64,000 nucleotides of DNA from Rhodococcus sp. 06-235-1A (GTDB lineage: Bacteria > Actinomycetota > Actinomycetes > Mycobacteriales > Mycobacteriaceae). The stretch covers positions 434,001 to 498,000 of the forward strand of contig NZ_NOYI01000009.1 of the NCBI RefSeq assembly GCF_002258785.1, written 5' to 3'. Below the pieces are notes generated by a model, which ran no database searches, was not told the DNA's origin, and saw only the letters and a program-made list of their open reading frames with translations. Positions within the stretch are counted from its first letter, which is position 1, and the number at the start of each line of letters is the position of its first letter. This document shows, piece by piece, positions 7,896 through 16,159 of this stretch. A program made the position numbers and the translations under genes.

Positions 7896-9179
7896 GTGGT
7901 TGCGGCAATTCTGCGGGCACCGTTCGCGAGGCGAACGTGGCGAGAGGCCGGCTGTCTGCTGGTCAGTTCGATGCTGGGATTCCTGGGAGCGGCGTATCTG
8001 TTCCTGGGGGCGGCGTTCGGGCTGACCCTGGTGATAGTGCTCGTCGGTATTCCGATGATCGCCGCAGTCATCGTCGGTGCACGGAGTTGGGGTGCTGCGT
8101 ACCGGTTGCTGTCGGGCACGATGCTCTCGACTTCGGTGCCTCCGCCTCCACCGTTCCGGCCTCGTGGAATCGCCGGTTCCGTCGCCGCTGGATTGACCGA
8201 TCGGGTCGGGTGGCGTGCGGTGCTGTTTCTCGTGATTCAGTCGGTGCTGTCCGTGGTCAACGTGTTCGTGGTGCTCATGTTCGCGGCGATCTCGGCCTTT
8301 CTGGTCGCATCACCGGTCGTGTGGGCCCTCGTGAAGCCGGTCAGCTACGACGCCGACGGGGTGGCCCGCCAGTCGCTGATCCAGATCGACCAGACCTACT
8401 TCGACACGCTGCCCCAGATGTTGGCCGTGGCCGTGGTGGGCATCGGCGGACTGCTCATTGCGCCCTGGCCGATTCGAGCGATGGCTGCGGTGGAGCGCAC
8501 GCTGATCGGGTTGTTGCTCGGTGCCTCGGACGAGGATCGGCGAGTGGCGGACCTGGAGATGTCCCGAGCGGAGGTGGTCGACAATTCGACGGCGACTCTT
8601 CGACGAGTGGAGAGGGATCTGCACGACGGCACCCAGGCTCGTCTTGTCACCATGGCCATGGCACTGGGGCGGGCCGAGGAGAAGTTGGCACGCGGCGAGG
8701 ACGCGTCGGAACTGGTATCGGCGGCCCACGGCACCGCGAAGGATGCGCTGGTCGAGCTGCGCGAGGTGGTGCGCGGAATCCATCCGCCTGCACTCGATCT
8801 CGGATTGGAGGCGGCACTGCAAACGCTGTGTTCGCGCAGCCCGATCGCGGTCGAGCTGACGGTGCTGTTGCCGTACCGACCGGCTCAGAGCATCGAGACC
8901 ATCGCATACTTCACGGTGGCCGAGCTGTTGACCAACGCGGCCAAGCATTCCCATGCTTCGCAGGTATGGGTCGATGCGCATACGAACGTAGCGAGTGTGG
9001 TGATCAGTCTGCGTGACAACGGAATCGGTGGTGCGGTTCTCGGAGCGGGCACCGGCCTGAAGGGATTGCAGGCTCGAGTCGAATCCGTCGACGGGGCACT
9101 GCATGTGGACAGTCCGGTGGGTGGGCCCACTGTGGTGAAGGTGCACCTGCCCTTGACGTCAGGAGGGACGGGAGCGTGA
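7896..9179 (+). CDS. NarL-type sensor histidine kinase
   Basis: A membrane histidine kinase, 427 residues from the GTG at 7896. This start has a GGAGG site five bases upstream and is preferred to the ATG at 7857, whose site is poor. Two pairs of hydrophobic segments form an N-terminal sensor-type membrane domain (LVSSMLGFLGAAYLFLGAAF; VIVLVGIPMIAAVIVGA; then two later pairs). The HisKA_3 dimerisation helix has the phosphoacceptor His243 in RRVERDLHDGTQARL. The HATPase_c domain shows the N box ELLTNAAKHSHAS and the G box GTGLKGLQARV. Its stop overlaps the GTG of the response regulator by four bases, so the two form one translationally coupled pair. The stimulus is unknown. Confidence 0.9.
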   Translation: MVAAILRAPFARRTWREAGCLLVSSMLGFLGAAYLFLGAAFGLTLVIVLVGIPMIAAVIVGARSWGAAYRLLSGTMLSTSVPPPPPFRPRGIAGSVAAGLTDRVGWRAVLFLVIQSVLSVVNVFVVLMFAAISAFLVASPVVWALVKPVSYDADGVARQSLIQIDQTYFDTLPQMLAVAVVGIGGLLIAPWPIRAMAAVERTLIGLLLGASDEDRRVADLEMSRAEVVDNSTATLRRVERDLHDGTQARLVTMAMALGRAEEKLARGEDASELVSAAHGTAKDALVELREVVRGIHPPALDLGLEAALQTLCSRSPIAVELTVLLPYRPAQSIETIAYFTVAELLTNAAKHSHASQVWVDAHTNVASVVISLRDNGIGGAVLGAGTGLKGLQARVESVDGALHVDSPVGGPTVVKVHLPLTSGGTGA

Positions 9180-9838
9180 AGATCGTGATCGCGGAAGACA
9201 GTGTGATCCTACGAGACGGTCTGGCGCAGTTGCTGATCGATCGCGGGTATGAGGTGACTGCGACGGTAGGCGATGCCGAGGCACTGGTGGCTGCAGTGGA
9301 CGAGTATGTGCCCGACGTCGCGATCATCGACGTGCGAATGCCGCCGAGCTTCACCGACGAAGGACTGGTTGCGGCCGTACATCTGCGACGCCGGCACCCG
9401 GACGTCGGCGTACTGGTCTTCTCGCAATGGGTCGAAACTCGGTACGCGGCAGAGCTGTTGTCCGGCAGCAGCTCCGGGGTCGGCTATCTGCTGAAGGACC
9501 GCGTAGCCGACGTCGGCGAATTCGTCGATGCCCTGGTCCGTGTCGCATCCGGCGGAACAGCATTGGATCCGGAAGTGGTGGCCCAATGGGTGGGATCGAG
9601 CGCAAAGCGGAGCACGTTGGATGCGTTGACCGTGCGCGAACGCGAGGTGTTGGATCTCATGGCGCAAGGGCTGACGAATTCGGCCTTGGCTGCAGCTCTG
9701 CATGTTTCGGAACGAGCAATCGAGAAGCACGTCGGGAATATCTTCGGGAAGCTGGGGCTACCGCCGTCGGACGTGAATCATCGACGGGTGATGGCGGTAC
9801 TGCAGTACCTCGGTCGACCGTCGGGCACGGCTTCGTAG
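9176..9838 (+). CDS. NarL/FixJ-family response regulator
   Basis: A 220-residue two-component regulator. The receiver domain has the acidic pocket Glu7-Asp8 and the phosphoacceptor Asp52 (IIDVRMPP), and the conserved Lys lies in GYLLKDRVADV. A LuxR-type helix-turn-helix at about residues 152-197 (LTVREREVLDLMAQGLTNSALA, SERAIEKHVGNIFGKLGL) binds DNA. It is the partner of the kinase it overlaps. No target promoter can be named, although the neighbouring protease gene diverges from the operon and is a reasonable candidate. Confidence 0.92.
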   Translation: MKIVIAEDSVILRDGLAQLLIDRGYEVTATVGDAEALVAAVDEYVPDVAIIDVRMPPSFTDEGLVAAVHLRRRHPDVGVLVFSQWVETRYAAELLSGSSSGVGYLLKDRVADVGEFVDALVRVASGGTALDPEVVAQWVGSSAKRSTLDALTVREREVLDLMAQGLTNSALAAALHVSERAIEKHVGNIFGKLGLPPSDVNHRRVMAVLQYLGRPSGTAS

Positions 9839-9850
9839 TCGACACCGGGC

Positions 9851-10237
9851 TCACCGATACCAGCGCCAGAGTCGCGGAGTTGCGAACACCAGGAGCACCG
9901 CCAAGGCAGTGACCACGGCTTGGCCGATACGACCTGCCGTCACACCGCCCGCCGGATCGTGGGGCGGGTAGTTCACGACGGCGTTGGCTGCCGCATCGAG
10001 AAGCAGCACTGCTGCGCCGACGAGCAGGCCGACCCGTCGGCGTCTCGAGATGAGGGCCGCCGCCAGCGGATCGAGGACGACGAGCGCGACGAAGAACCAC
10101 GCAATGGCTACAGGCACCCCAGGATACGGATCTCCTCCGCCGCCGAGCAGTTGCACTAGATGAACTGCCGTGCCGTAGGCGAATGCGGCCGTGAAGAGAT
10201 ACGTCAGCACGTCGACGTGCCGTGGGGCGGATCGCAC
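9851..10237 (-). CDS. hypothetical membrane protein, four spans
   Basis: A 128-residue integral membrane protein. Hydrophobic stretches lie at about residues 10-30 (LTYLFTAAFAYGTAVHLVQLL), 42-62, 67-88 and 105-122, with positively charged SRRRRVG between the second and third and RLWRWYR at the end. This gives a four-helix topology. No family signature is recognised. It starts at a GTG just ahead of the divergent DUF72 gene and ends 12 nt from the convergent response-regulator stop. Confidence 0.7.
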   Translation of the reverse strand: MRSAPRHVDVLTYLFTAAFAYGTAVHLVQLLGGGGDPYPGVPVAIAWFFVALVVLDPLAAALISRRRRVGLLVGAAVLLLDAAANAVVNYPPHDPAGGVTAGRIGQAVVTALAVLLVFATPRLWRWYR

Positions 10238-10259
10238 GGAAACGACGGTACCGGCCGTC

Positions 10260-10265
10260 TACAGT
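10260..10265 (+). promoter_or_regulatory. -10 box, leaderless promoter of DUF72 gene
   Basis: TACAGT is followed by six bases and then the ATG at 10272. A GACGG/CCGTC inverted repeat (10244-10259) lies directly upstream of the -10 box and could be an operator. Confidence 0.4.
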
Positions 10266-10271
10266 CTGCAC

Positions 10272-11105
10272 ATGCCCGCGTCGCATCGACCCAGAGTCCT
10301 GATCGGCATCTCCGGTTGGACGTACGCGCCGTGGCGAGGAGATTTCTATCCGGCAGGTTTGACACACCGCAAGGAGCTCGGGTACGCGTCGGAACATCTG
10401 ACGTCGATCGAGATCAACGGCACGTTCTATGCGATGCAGAAGCCGTCGAGCTTCACCAAATGGCGTGACGAGACGCCGGACGACTTCGTCTTCTCCATCA
10501 AAGGCGGTCGCTACGTCACTCACATCAAGCGGCTCGTCGGCGTCGAGGCGGCGCTCGCCAACTTCTTCGCCACCGGAGTGCTGACGCTGGCCGACAAGCT
10601 CGGACCGTTCCTGTGGCAGTTGCCACCGAACCTCGAGTTCGACGCGCAGAAGATGTCGGAGTTCTTTGCCATGTTGCCTCGGACGGTCTCTGCTGCGGTC
10701 GCTCTGGCCCAGTCTCGCGACGACAAGTTGGCCGAGGATCGAGTGTTGTTGCCTGCTGCGTCGTCTCGGCCGCTTCGACACTGTGTGGAAGCTCGACATC
10801 AGAGCTTCGCCACCGATGTGGCGGTGGAGTTGTTTCGAGAGAACGAGATTGCGTTTGTCGTGGCCGATACTGCGGGCAAGTATCCGTACGTCGACACTCC
10901 GACAGCCGAATTCATGTACGCCCGCCTGCACGGCGACCAGGAGCTGTACGCCAGCGGATACACCGATGTTGCCCTGGATCGATGGGCGGCGAAGATCTCG
11001 GACTGGACCGAGGCGGGACGCGACGTCCACGTGTACTTCGACAACGACGTCAAGGGTTACGCACCCTTCGACGCCATGAAGCTGATCGACCGAATCGGTA
11101 GATGA
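10272..11105 (+). CDS. DUF72 family protein (YecE-like TIM barrel)
   Basis: A 277-residue DUF72 protein. The hallmark N-terminus IGISGWTYAPWRGDFYP is followed by EINGTFYAMQKPSSFTKWRDETPDDFVFSIK, and the C-terminal block shows YARLHGDQELYASGY and VHVYFDNDVKGYAPFDA. The fold is a TIM barrel related to UV-endonuclease/AP-endonuclease-like proteins, but no activity is established. The start at 10272 matches the conserved N-terminus and the leaderless -10 box; the frame is open to 10191, which would overlap the divergent membrane-protein gene. Confidence 0.85.
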   Translation: MPASHRPRVLIGISGWTYAPWRGDFYPAGLTHRKELGYASEHLTSIEINGTFYAMQKPSSFTKWRDETPDDFVFSIKGGRYVTHIKRLVGVEAALANFFATGVLTLADKLGPFLWQLPPNLEFDAQKMSEFFAMLPRTVSAAVALAQSRDDKLAEDRVLLPAASSRPLRHCVEARHQSFATDVAVELFRENEIAFVVADTAGKYPYVDTPTAEFMYARLHGDQELYASGYTDVALDRWAAKISDWTEAGRDVHVYFDNDVKGYAPFDAMKLIDRIGR

Positions 11106-11217
11106 GTATTCGAGTCTCTAGCTTCTGCCGTAGACAGTCCTAGGGATCGCCTATGACCGCACGGATATCTGCTGTCAGCTGCGTGCCGAAGGGGTCGACC
11201 GACGGCACACTGGATGC

Positions 11218-12240
11218 ATGAAGCTACTGGTACTCGGTGGAAGTGACTTCGTAGGGCGAAGTGCCGTCGAGCATGCCCTCGAGTTGCAGTGGGACGTCAC
11301 GGTACTCAATCGCGGCACGACCGCGTCGGATCCTCGGGTCACGCAACTCCGGGGAGACAGGCGCGCGTCCGGAGGGCTCGATTCGATTCGAGAAGGTAAC
11401 TGGGACATGGTCTTCGACACTTGGTCGTGGGAGCCCGGGGTAGTGGCACAGTCGGCAGCGATGCTCGCCGGTCGAGCGGGTAGCTACATCTACGTCTCGA
11501 GCCGATCCGTGTACGACGAGCCCGAAGCGGGAGCGAACGAGACCTGGCCGACGGTCCAGGGGCCAGGCGAGGACTATGCGCGATGCAAGCTCGGTGGTGA
11601 GCAGGCCGCTGCCGCGGCATTCGGGGCTCGGGCGCTGCTGGTCCGAGCGGGGCTGATCCTCGGGCCCTATGAGAACATCAGTCGACTTCCATGGTGGCTG
11701 AACAGAATTGGGCAGGAGCGGAGCCTGCGGAGTGACCAGAATGAGCGCGCCGGGGATGTGCTTGCGCCCGGCCCCGCCGACCTGGCACTGCAGTACATCG
11801 ACGCGCGCGATCTTGTCGGCTGGAGTCTGGGTGCTGCCGCACGAGGGCTGGGCGGAGCGTACGACGTGGTGAGTCGCCCCGGGCATGCAACGATGCGCGA
11901 GGTTCTGCAGGCCTGTGTTGCCGCGACCCGGTCCGATGCTCGCCTGCGTTGGGTGGAACCGGACATCCTCAGTGCGGCTGGAGTGCAGCCTTGGACGGAG
12001 CTACCGATCTGGATTCCGCCTGGCGCAGATCATGATTCGCTGCACGCGTCCGACGTGTCGAAGGCCTTCGCGGAGGGGCTTCGGGCTCGGCCGATCCAGG
12101 AGACCGTCGCAGACACGTGGACCTGGCTGCAGTCAGTGAATGGTGAGGCGTCCACGAGACGCGACCGGCCGCCTGTCGGACTCTCCGCCGACCGTGAGGC
12201 GGCGATTCTCGCGGATGTGGAGCGTGCAGAGGGTCGGTGA
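11218..12240 (+). CDS. NAD-dependent epimerase/dehydratase
   Basis: A 340-residue extended/atypical SDR with an N-terminal Rossmann motif (KLLVLGGSDFVGRSAVEHAL). The segment YIYVSSRSVYDEPEAG is followed by YARCKLGGEQAA, where the Tyr and Lys form the YxxxK catalytic pair. The C-terminal half (YDVVSRPGHATMREVLQACV) is the substrate domain. Homologues are usually annotated as epimerases or reductases without a defined substrate. It stands alone, about 110 nt downstream of the DUF72 gene. The 160 nt after its stop hold no feature I can support. Confidence 0.85.
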   Translation: MKLLVLGGSDFVGRSAVEHALELQWDVTVLNRGTTASDPRVTQLRGDRRASGGLDSIREGNWDMVFDTWSWEPGVVAQSAAMLAGRAGSYIYVSSRSVYDEPEAGANETWPTVQGPGEDYARCKLGGEQAAAAAFGARALLVRAGLILGPYENISRLPWWLNRIGQERSLRSDQNERAGDVLAPGPADLALQYIDARDLVGWSLGAAARGLGGAYDVVSRPGHATMREVLQACVAATRSDARLRWVEPDILSAAGVQPWTELPIWIPPGADHDSLHASDVSKAFAEGLRARPIQETVADTWTWLQSVNGEASTRRDRPPVGLSADREAAILADVERAEGR

Positions 12241-12402
12241 ACTCGACAGAGGCGCGCGGAATCGTCAGACGCGTTCGGAATAGCTGCGAGATCGGTATCG
12301 AATTCGCTCGCATCCGACAAACGCGCGCGCATGTGCGGGGAACGGGGCAGCTACCCCAATCTTCGAGACTCTTGCAGTAGCGCTAGAGATCGGTAGAAAA
12401 GA

Positions 12403-12981
12403 CTACGGAGCGCAGAGTCGCCGGACTGCTGCTTCGATTTTCGACGCCCGGCGCAGAATTTCGGCGTCGTCGGCGGGTTCGCAGGCTCTTTTCGGCGTGG
12501 TCATCCAGGCCGAGGTGATGCCGAAGATCATGGTGATCAAGTCGTCCACGGTGAAGGCATCGGAGATCAGTCCGTCTCGTTGAGCAGCGGCCATGGCGCT
12601 GCGTCGCTGTGCGATGACCGAGTGGATGTCGTCGGTGCCCGATGCTGCCATGCCGCCCTGGAGCTGGGTCCACAGAAGTAGGCGGTGTTCCTCGGGATGT
12701 GCTGCGAGATGCAGGTATTCGCGCGCGGCATATCCACCGAGGTCGTCGACGGAGAAGGGGACTTCGTCGATGAACCGCGCGAACCCGTCCTCGACCACAG
12801 CTCGGAACAGGGTCTCCTTGTCGCCGAAGTACGCGTACAGGCGCTCCTTGCTGGCCTTGGCCGCAACCGCGATGCGATCGACGCGAGCCCCGGCCAGTCC
12901 GTGCACCGAGAACTCGTCACGGGCGGCGACGACGATGCGGGCACGTGTCGCGCTGGCGTCTGGCTTCATGGCGGCCACCAT
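12403..12981 (-). CDS. TetR-family regulator of the adjacent efflux pump
   Basis: A TetR repressor of 192 residues from ATG 12981 (ATG 12969 is an alternative). The HTH lies in VAARDEFSVHGLAGARVDRIAVAAKASKERLYAYFGDKETLF, and the C-terminal ligand domain (DVTR-like) spans the remainder. It diverges from the DHA2 pump gene across 107 nt that hold the perfect palindrome AACTAGTT and a clear promoter for the pump, so local repression relieved by a pump substrate is the expected arrangement. The ligand is unknown. Confidence 0.87.
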   Translation of the reverse strand: MVAAMKPDASATRARIVVAARDEFSVHGLAGARVDRIAVAAKASKERLYAYFGDKETLFRAVVEDGFARFIDEVPFSVDDLGGYAAREYLHLAAHPEEHRLLLWTQLQGGMAASGTDDIHSVIAQRRSAMAAAQRDGLISDAFTVDDLITMIFGITSAWMTTPKRACEPADDAEILRRASKIEAAVRRLCAP

Positions 12982-12992
12982 ACCCCCCAACC

Positions 12993-13032
12993 AACTAGTT
13001 CGTTTGACACTCGGTGCCACGTGGCTTACCTT
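12993..13032 (+). promoter_or_regulatory. DHA2 pump promoter with adjoining palindrome
   Basis: A -35 box TTGACA (13004-13009) and a -10 box TACCTT (13027-13032) are 17 bp apart. The perfect 8-bp palindrome AACTAGTT (12993-13000) sits just upstream of the -35 box, between the TetR and pump genes, and is the best operator candidate. Confidence 0.6.
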
Positions 13033-13088
13033 TCTGATCGGGACATTTTTCGTGCCCAGAATCAAACGAGTACGAGTGGGGTAGAAAC

Positions 13089-14672
13089 ATGTCGCAGCCC
13101 TCCGAGCGTGAAGCGCCGGATCTGAATCCGAACTACGAGCGCCGATGGCTGGTGCTCTGCATCGTCGCCATCACGCAGCTGACGATCGTGCTGGACGGCA
13201 CCATCGTCAACATTGCGCTGCCGCAGGCTCAGCTGGACCTGGGCATCAGCGACAGCAGCCGCGCCTGGGTCATCACCGCCTACGCGTTGTCGTTCGGCGC
13301 ACTCCTGCTGCTCGGCGGCCGCATCGCCGACTACTGGGGACGCAAACGCTCGTTCATTGTCGGCATGGGCGGCTTCGCCGTTGCCTCCGCGATCGGTGGA
13401 CTGGCTCAAGAGGGCTGGCAGCTCTTCATTGCACGCGCCGGCCAGGGTGTCTTCGCCGCACTGCTCGCCCCGGCTGCACTGGCCATCCTGACGGTCACGT
13501 TCACCGACACCAAGGAACGCGCCAAGGCGTTCGGAGTGTTCGGCGCGATCGCCGGTGGCGGCGCAGCCGTCGGCCTGCTTCTCGGCGGAGTGCTCACCGA
13601 ATACGCGAACTGGCGCTGGTGCCTGCTCGTCAACATCCCGGTGGCCGTGATCGCCATCGCCGCTGCGGTGCCGCTCGTCAAGGAGAGCAAGGCGCACGGA
13701 GACACCCGCTACGACCTACCCGGCGCGATCCTCGTCGCACTCGGACTGGCGTCGCTGGTCTACGGCTTCACCGAAGCCGAGGACGGCTGGGCGACGGTAC
13801 CCACCATCTCCTTCATCGCCCTCGGCCTCGCTCTTCTCGCTGCCTTCGTCGTGGTTGAGTCGAAGTCCGACAACCCGTTGCTTCCGCTGAGCGTGCTGCT
13901 CGACCGGGACCGCGGTGCCGCGTACATTGGGTCCGCCGTCATCGGTGCTGCGCTGCTCGGTGGCACGTTGTACCTCACGTTCTACTTCCAGATCGTGCTC
14001 GAGATGAGTCCGGTGATCGCCGGCGTCGCGTCGCTGCCCATGACCGGCGGAATCCTGATCACCGCCGCGATCGCCTCGGCGCTCGTGCCCAAGATCGGGC
14101 CCAAGCCGATGATGGCGGTCGGCCCCGTCGTGTCGGCGATCGGTCTGCTGCTGCTCACGCAGATCGGCGTCGACACCTCGTATTGGACACACGTCCTCCC
14201 CGGCGTCGTACTGCTCGGACTCGGTCTGGGTCTGCTGATGGTTCCGATGCAGAACGTTGCGCTCATCGGCGTCCCCGATCACGACGCGGGTGCCGCATCC
14301 GCTCTCATCAACGCCACCCTCCAGGTCGGCGGCGCTCTCGGCGCAGCGGTGTTCACCACGGTGTACACCTCGTCCAAGACGTCGTACCTGGCCGACAACC
14401 CGGCACCGACTCCGCCCGCAGGAGTTCCCGCCGAGGCACTCGCCGGCCAGGAGATCCCCAGCGACGAGGTACTGGCCGCGTTGCCCGAGCCGATCCGCAA
14501 CTTCGTACTGGCCACCATCGACCACGCCTTCGCAGCCGAGGTATCGGGGTATGCCTGGGCCTTCGGAACGGCCGCGATCCTTGTCGCGCTGGTGTGCCCG
14601 GTCGTGTTGGTGCTCGTCCGTGCGAAGAAGGACGACCTGCCCGTCGGCGACACCCCGGTGCACATCGGATAG
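13089..14672 (+). CDS. DHA2-family MFS drug:proton antiporter
   Basis: A 527-residue EmrB/QacA-type transporter with 14 predicted membrane helices. Helix 1 carries the family motif TQLTIVLDGTIVNIALPQAQ (motif D1), loop 2-3 has GRIADYWGRKR (motif A), and helix 5 has GAIAGGGAAVGLLLGGVL (motif C, antiporter). A long extracytoplasmic loop with Pro/Ala (ADNPAPTPPAGVPAEALAG) precedes the last helix, as in this family. It should export hydrophobic cations or drugs using the proton gradient. It is controlled by the divergent TetR gene and closed by a strong intrinsic terminator. Confidence 0.92.
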   Translation: MSQPSEREAPDLNPNYERRWLVLCIVAITQLTIVLDGTIVNIALPQAQLDLGISDSSRAWVITAYALSFGALLLLGGRIADYWGRKRSFIVGMGGFAVASAIGGLAQEGWQLFIARAGQGVFAALLAPAALAILTVTFTDTKERAKAFGVFGAIAGGGAAVGLLLGGVLTEYANWRWCLLVNIPVAVIAIAAAVPLVKESKAHGDTRYDLPGAILVALGLASLVYGFTEAEDGWATVPTISFIALGLALLAAFVVVESKSDNPLLPLSVLLDRDRGAAYIGSAVIGAALLGGTLYLTFYFQIVLEMSPVIAGVASLPMTGGILITAAIASALVPKIGPKPMMAVGPVVSAIGLLLLTQIGVDTSYWTHVLPGVVLLGLGLGLLMVPMQNVALIGVPDHDAGAASALINATLQVGGALGAAVFTTVYTSSKTSYLADNPAPTPPAGVPAEALAGQEIPSDEVLAALPEPIRNFVLATIDHAFAAEVSGYAWAFGTAAILVALVCPVVLVLVRAKKDDLPVGDTPVHIG

Positions 14673-14689
14673 CTGTCGCAGAACACAGG

Positions 14690-14718
14690 CCCCGCTGCTC
14701 AGACGTCGAGCAGCGGGG
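14690..14718 (+). terminator. intrinsic terminator after the DHA2 pump
   Basis: An 11-bp perfect stem, CCCCGCTGCTC/GAGCAGCGGGG with a 7-nt loop, is followed by TTTGT. It lies 17 nt after the pump stop and also separates the convergent alarmone-synthetase gene. Confidence 0.9.
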
Positions 14719-14737
14719 TTTGTCGTAGTGCGGGTCT

Positions 14738-15496
14738 CTACTCCGGGTCGATCGCGTCGGCCTGCGCCGTGAGCAGCATGTGCAACAACTCCGGCGGCAA
14801 GGCCAACGGTGGCATCGAACCGAGGGTGATCGAGTTCTCGGCATCGCCGTTCAGCTCCGTCACCTCGTCGTGCAGTCTTTCCATCTTCTCGTCGAGCTTG
14901 TTCGCGCTCTCGGCGGCCTCGGTCAGTTCGGCCAGCAGAGTTGGGGGAATTTCTCCGCGGTACTTGTAGAAGATCTTGTGTTCCAAGCTTGCCCAGAAGT
15001 CCATTGCGATGGTTCGGATCTGCAGTTCGACGAGCACCGGCTGGACGCGGTCGGACATGAACACCGGGATCTCGACGATCAGGTGCAAACTCTTGTAGCC
15101 GTTGCGTTTCGGGTTCGCGATGTAGTCCTTGACCTCCACGACGCGCACATCGCTCTGGCTGCTGAGCATGTCTGCGATGCGGTAGGTGTCGGAAATGAAG
15201 CTGCAGGTGATGCGCACTCCGGCGACGTCGAAGATGTTCTCGCGAATCGCATCGAGAGTCAGGGCGCACTTCTTGCGCCGGGCCTTGTCGATGATGCTCT
15301 CGGGCGTCTTCAACCTCGACGAGACGTGCTCGATGGGGCTGTAGCGGTGAATGTGGGTGAATTCCTGCTTGAGGATGTTGATCTTGGTGATCAGCTCGTC
15401 GATCCCGAACTTGTAGCTCATCATGAATCGCGTGAAGTCGTGTCTCAGTCGACCCAGGTCGACCGCGGTTTCACTGTTCTTCATGACCTCGTTCAT
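14738..15496 (-). CDS. small alarmone synthetase (RelA/SpoT nucleotidyltransferase domain)
   Basis: A single-domain (p)ppGpp synthetase that transfers pyrophosphate from ATP to GDP or GTP. The RelA/SpoT synthetase signatures are in order: EHVSSRLKTPESIIDKARRK, FDVAGVRITCSFISDTYRIAD (metal-binding Asp), KDYIANPKRNGYKSLHLIVE (G-loop Tyr region) and VELQIRTIAMDFWASLEHKIFYKYRG. There is no HD hydrolase, TGS or ACT domain, so this is a SAS rather than the long Rel enzyme. It is 252 residues from ATG 15496; the frame extends to 15559. The upstream same-strand zinc-ribbon frame overlaps it by 26 nt, and a LexA-like box sits at the head of the unit. Confidence 0.87.
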   Translation of the reverse strand: MNEVMKNSETAVDLGRLRHDFTRFMMSYKFGIDELITKINILKQEFTHIHRYSPIEHVSSRLKTPESIIDKARRKKCALTLDAIRENIFDVAGVRITCSFISDTYRIADMLSSQSDVRVVEVKDYIANPKRNGYKSLHLIVEIPVFMSDRVQPVLVELQIRTIAMDFWASLEHKIFYKYRGEIPPTLLAELTEAAESANKLDEKMERLHDEVTELNGDAENSITLGSMPPLALPPELLHMLLTAQADAIDPE

Positions 15497-15806
15497 GAAC
15501 ACGATTGTCCACGACGGCAGGCCGGGCGCGCGCAGCCCGCGAATCGAAGCTCGCATCACTGCACGACGGACCCAGTTCGGGAGTGAATCTCACGACGCCG
15601 CAGGACTGGCACTGATGAGTCCGGTGATGCCCGAGTTCGCACGAACACGCCCGTGAACCGACGAGAACCGATCCTGCGACGAGCCGATGACCGTTGCCGC
15701 ATCGCGCGGGTGCTCTCTCGGCCCACCGGTCCCCGACGCGATACAGCGAGCCGGCCGCAGGGTCGGGTTCGAGTGCCATCGCGTGCGACCGCCTTCGAGG
15801 ATCCAT
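15471..15806 (-). CDS. possible small zinc-ribbon-like protein
   Basis: A 111-residue frame (ATG 15806; internal ATG 15779) with a cysteine arrangement that looks selected: RCGNGHRLVAGSVLVGSRAC, then CELGHHRTHQCQSCGVV and a final GPSC. I recall similar short proteins with a CxNGH motif, a VLVG segment and a terminal Cys cluster in mycobacteria and nocardiae, so this may be a real gene, but the Arg-rich C-terminus could be spurious. It overlaps the alarmone-synthetase start by 26 nt and would be the first gene behind the LexA-like promoter. No other convincing frame exists in the 350 nt between the synthetase and the DUF6131 gene. Confidence 0.5.
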   Translation of the reverse strand: MDPRRRSHAMALEPDPAAGSLYRVGDRWAERAPARCGNGHRLVAGSVLVGSRACSCELGHHRTHQCQSCGVVRFTPELGPSCSDASFDSRAARARPAVVDNRVHERGHEEQ

Positions 15807-15884
15807 ACAGTCCGATGTGGACCGCCCGAAGTGGCTCCGCTGGCTGCATCGCCAACTCCGGGGGCCGGATCAGACTAACAGAAA

Positions 15885-15900
15885 TCGAACGTATGTTCTA
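15885..15900 (-). promoter_or_regulatory. LexA-like SOS box over a leftward promoter
   Basis: TCGAAC-GTAT-GTTCTA matches the actinobacterial LexA box TCGAAC-N4-GTTCGA at 11 of 12 arm positions. On the minus strand it lies between TTAGAA and TAGTCT hexamers 18 bp apart, so LexA bound here would occlude a promoter reading into the zinc-ribbon frame and the alarmone-synthetase gene. Confidence 0.65.
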
Positions 15901-15909
15901 ACGCGTATG

Positions 15910-16065
15910 TCAATACCACGTCTTGCGGCCACCGACTGCGCGCCCCATCGAACCGAGCACCGTCAGAACCGCGCCGACGACCACCAAAATGATGCCGACA
16001 GTCGTCAAGATTGAAATGCCGGCGAAATAGCCGACAAGGGCGAGGATGATTCCGAGAACGATCAT
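15910..16065 (-). CDS. DUF6131-type small membrane protein
   Basis: A 51-residue protein consisting of two hydrophobic helices (IVLGIILALVGYFAGISI and VGIILVVVGAVLTVLGSM) joined by a short turn and ending in a basic tail RAVGGRKTWY. This matches the actinobacterial DUF6131 family of tiny membrane proteins. Translation starts at ATG 16065 with AGGAG about seven bases upstream. Its function is unknown; related proteins tend to lie in intergenic islands near stress genes. It ends nine bases from the LexA-like box but is transcribed toward it, so it is probably not itself under that box. Confidence 0.8.
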   Translation of the reverse strand: MIVLGIILALVGYFAGISILTTVGIILVVVGAVLTVLGSMGRAVGGRKTWY

Positions 16066-16159
16066 GACTACTCCTGGCGTCGAGACGAGCCCGATATCGG
16101 CGAAGAGCCGATACGACCGAACGTACCCCCGTCAGGTGGAGGTTCGATCACGATTGTCG

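Noticed and set aside
15556-15855. Alternative minus-strand frame directly below the LexA-like box
   Set aside because: An ATG at 15849 has a fair ribosome binding site, but the product is Arg-rich without any motif, whereas the overlapping 15471-15806 frame has an ordered Cys/His pattern.
15885-16065. SOS control of the DUF6131 gene
   Set aside because: That gene is transcribed toward the box from the far side, so the box lies downstream of it.
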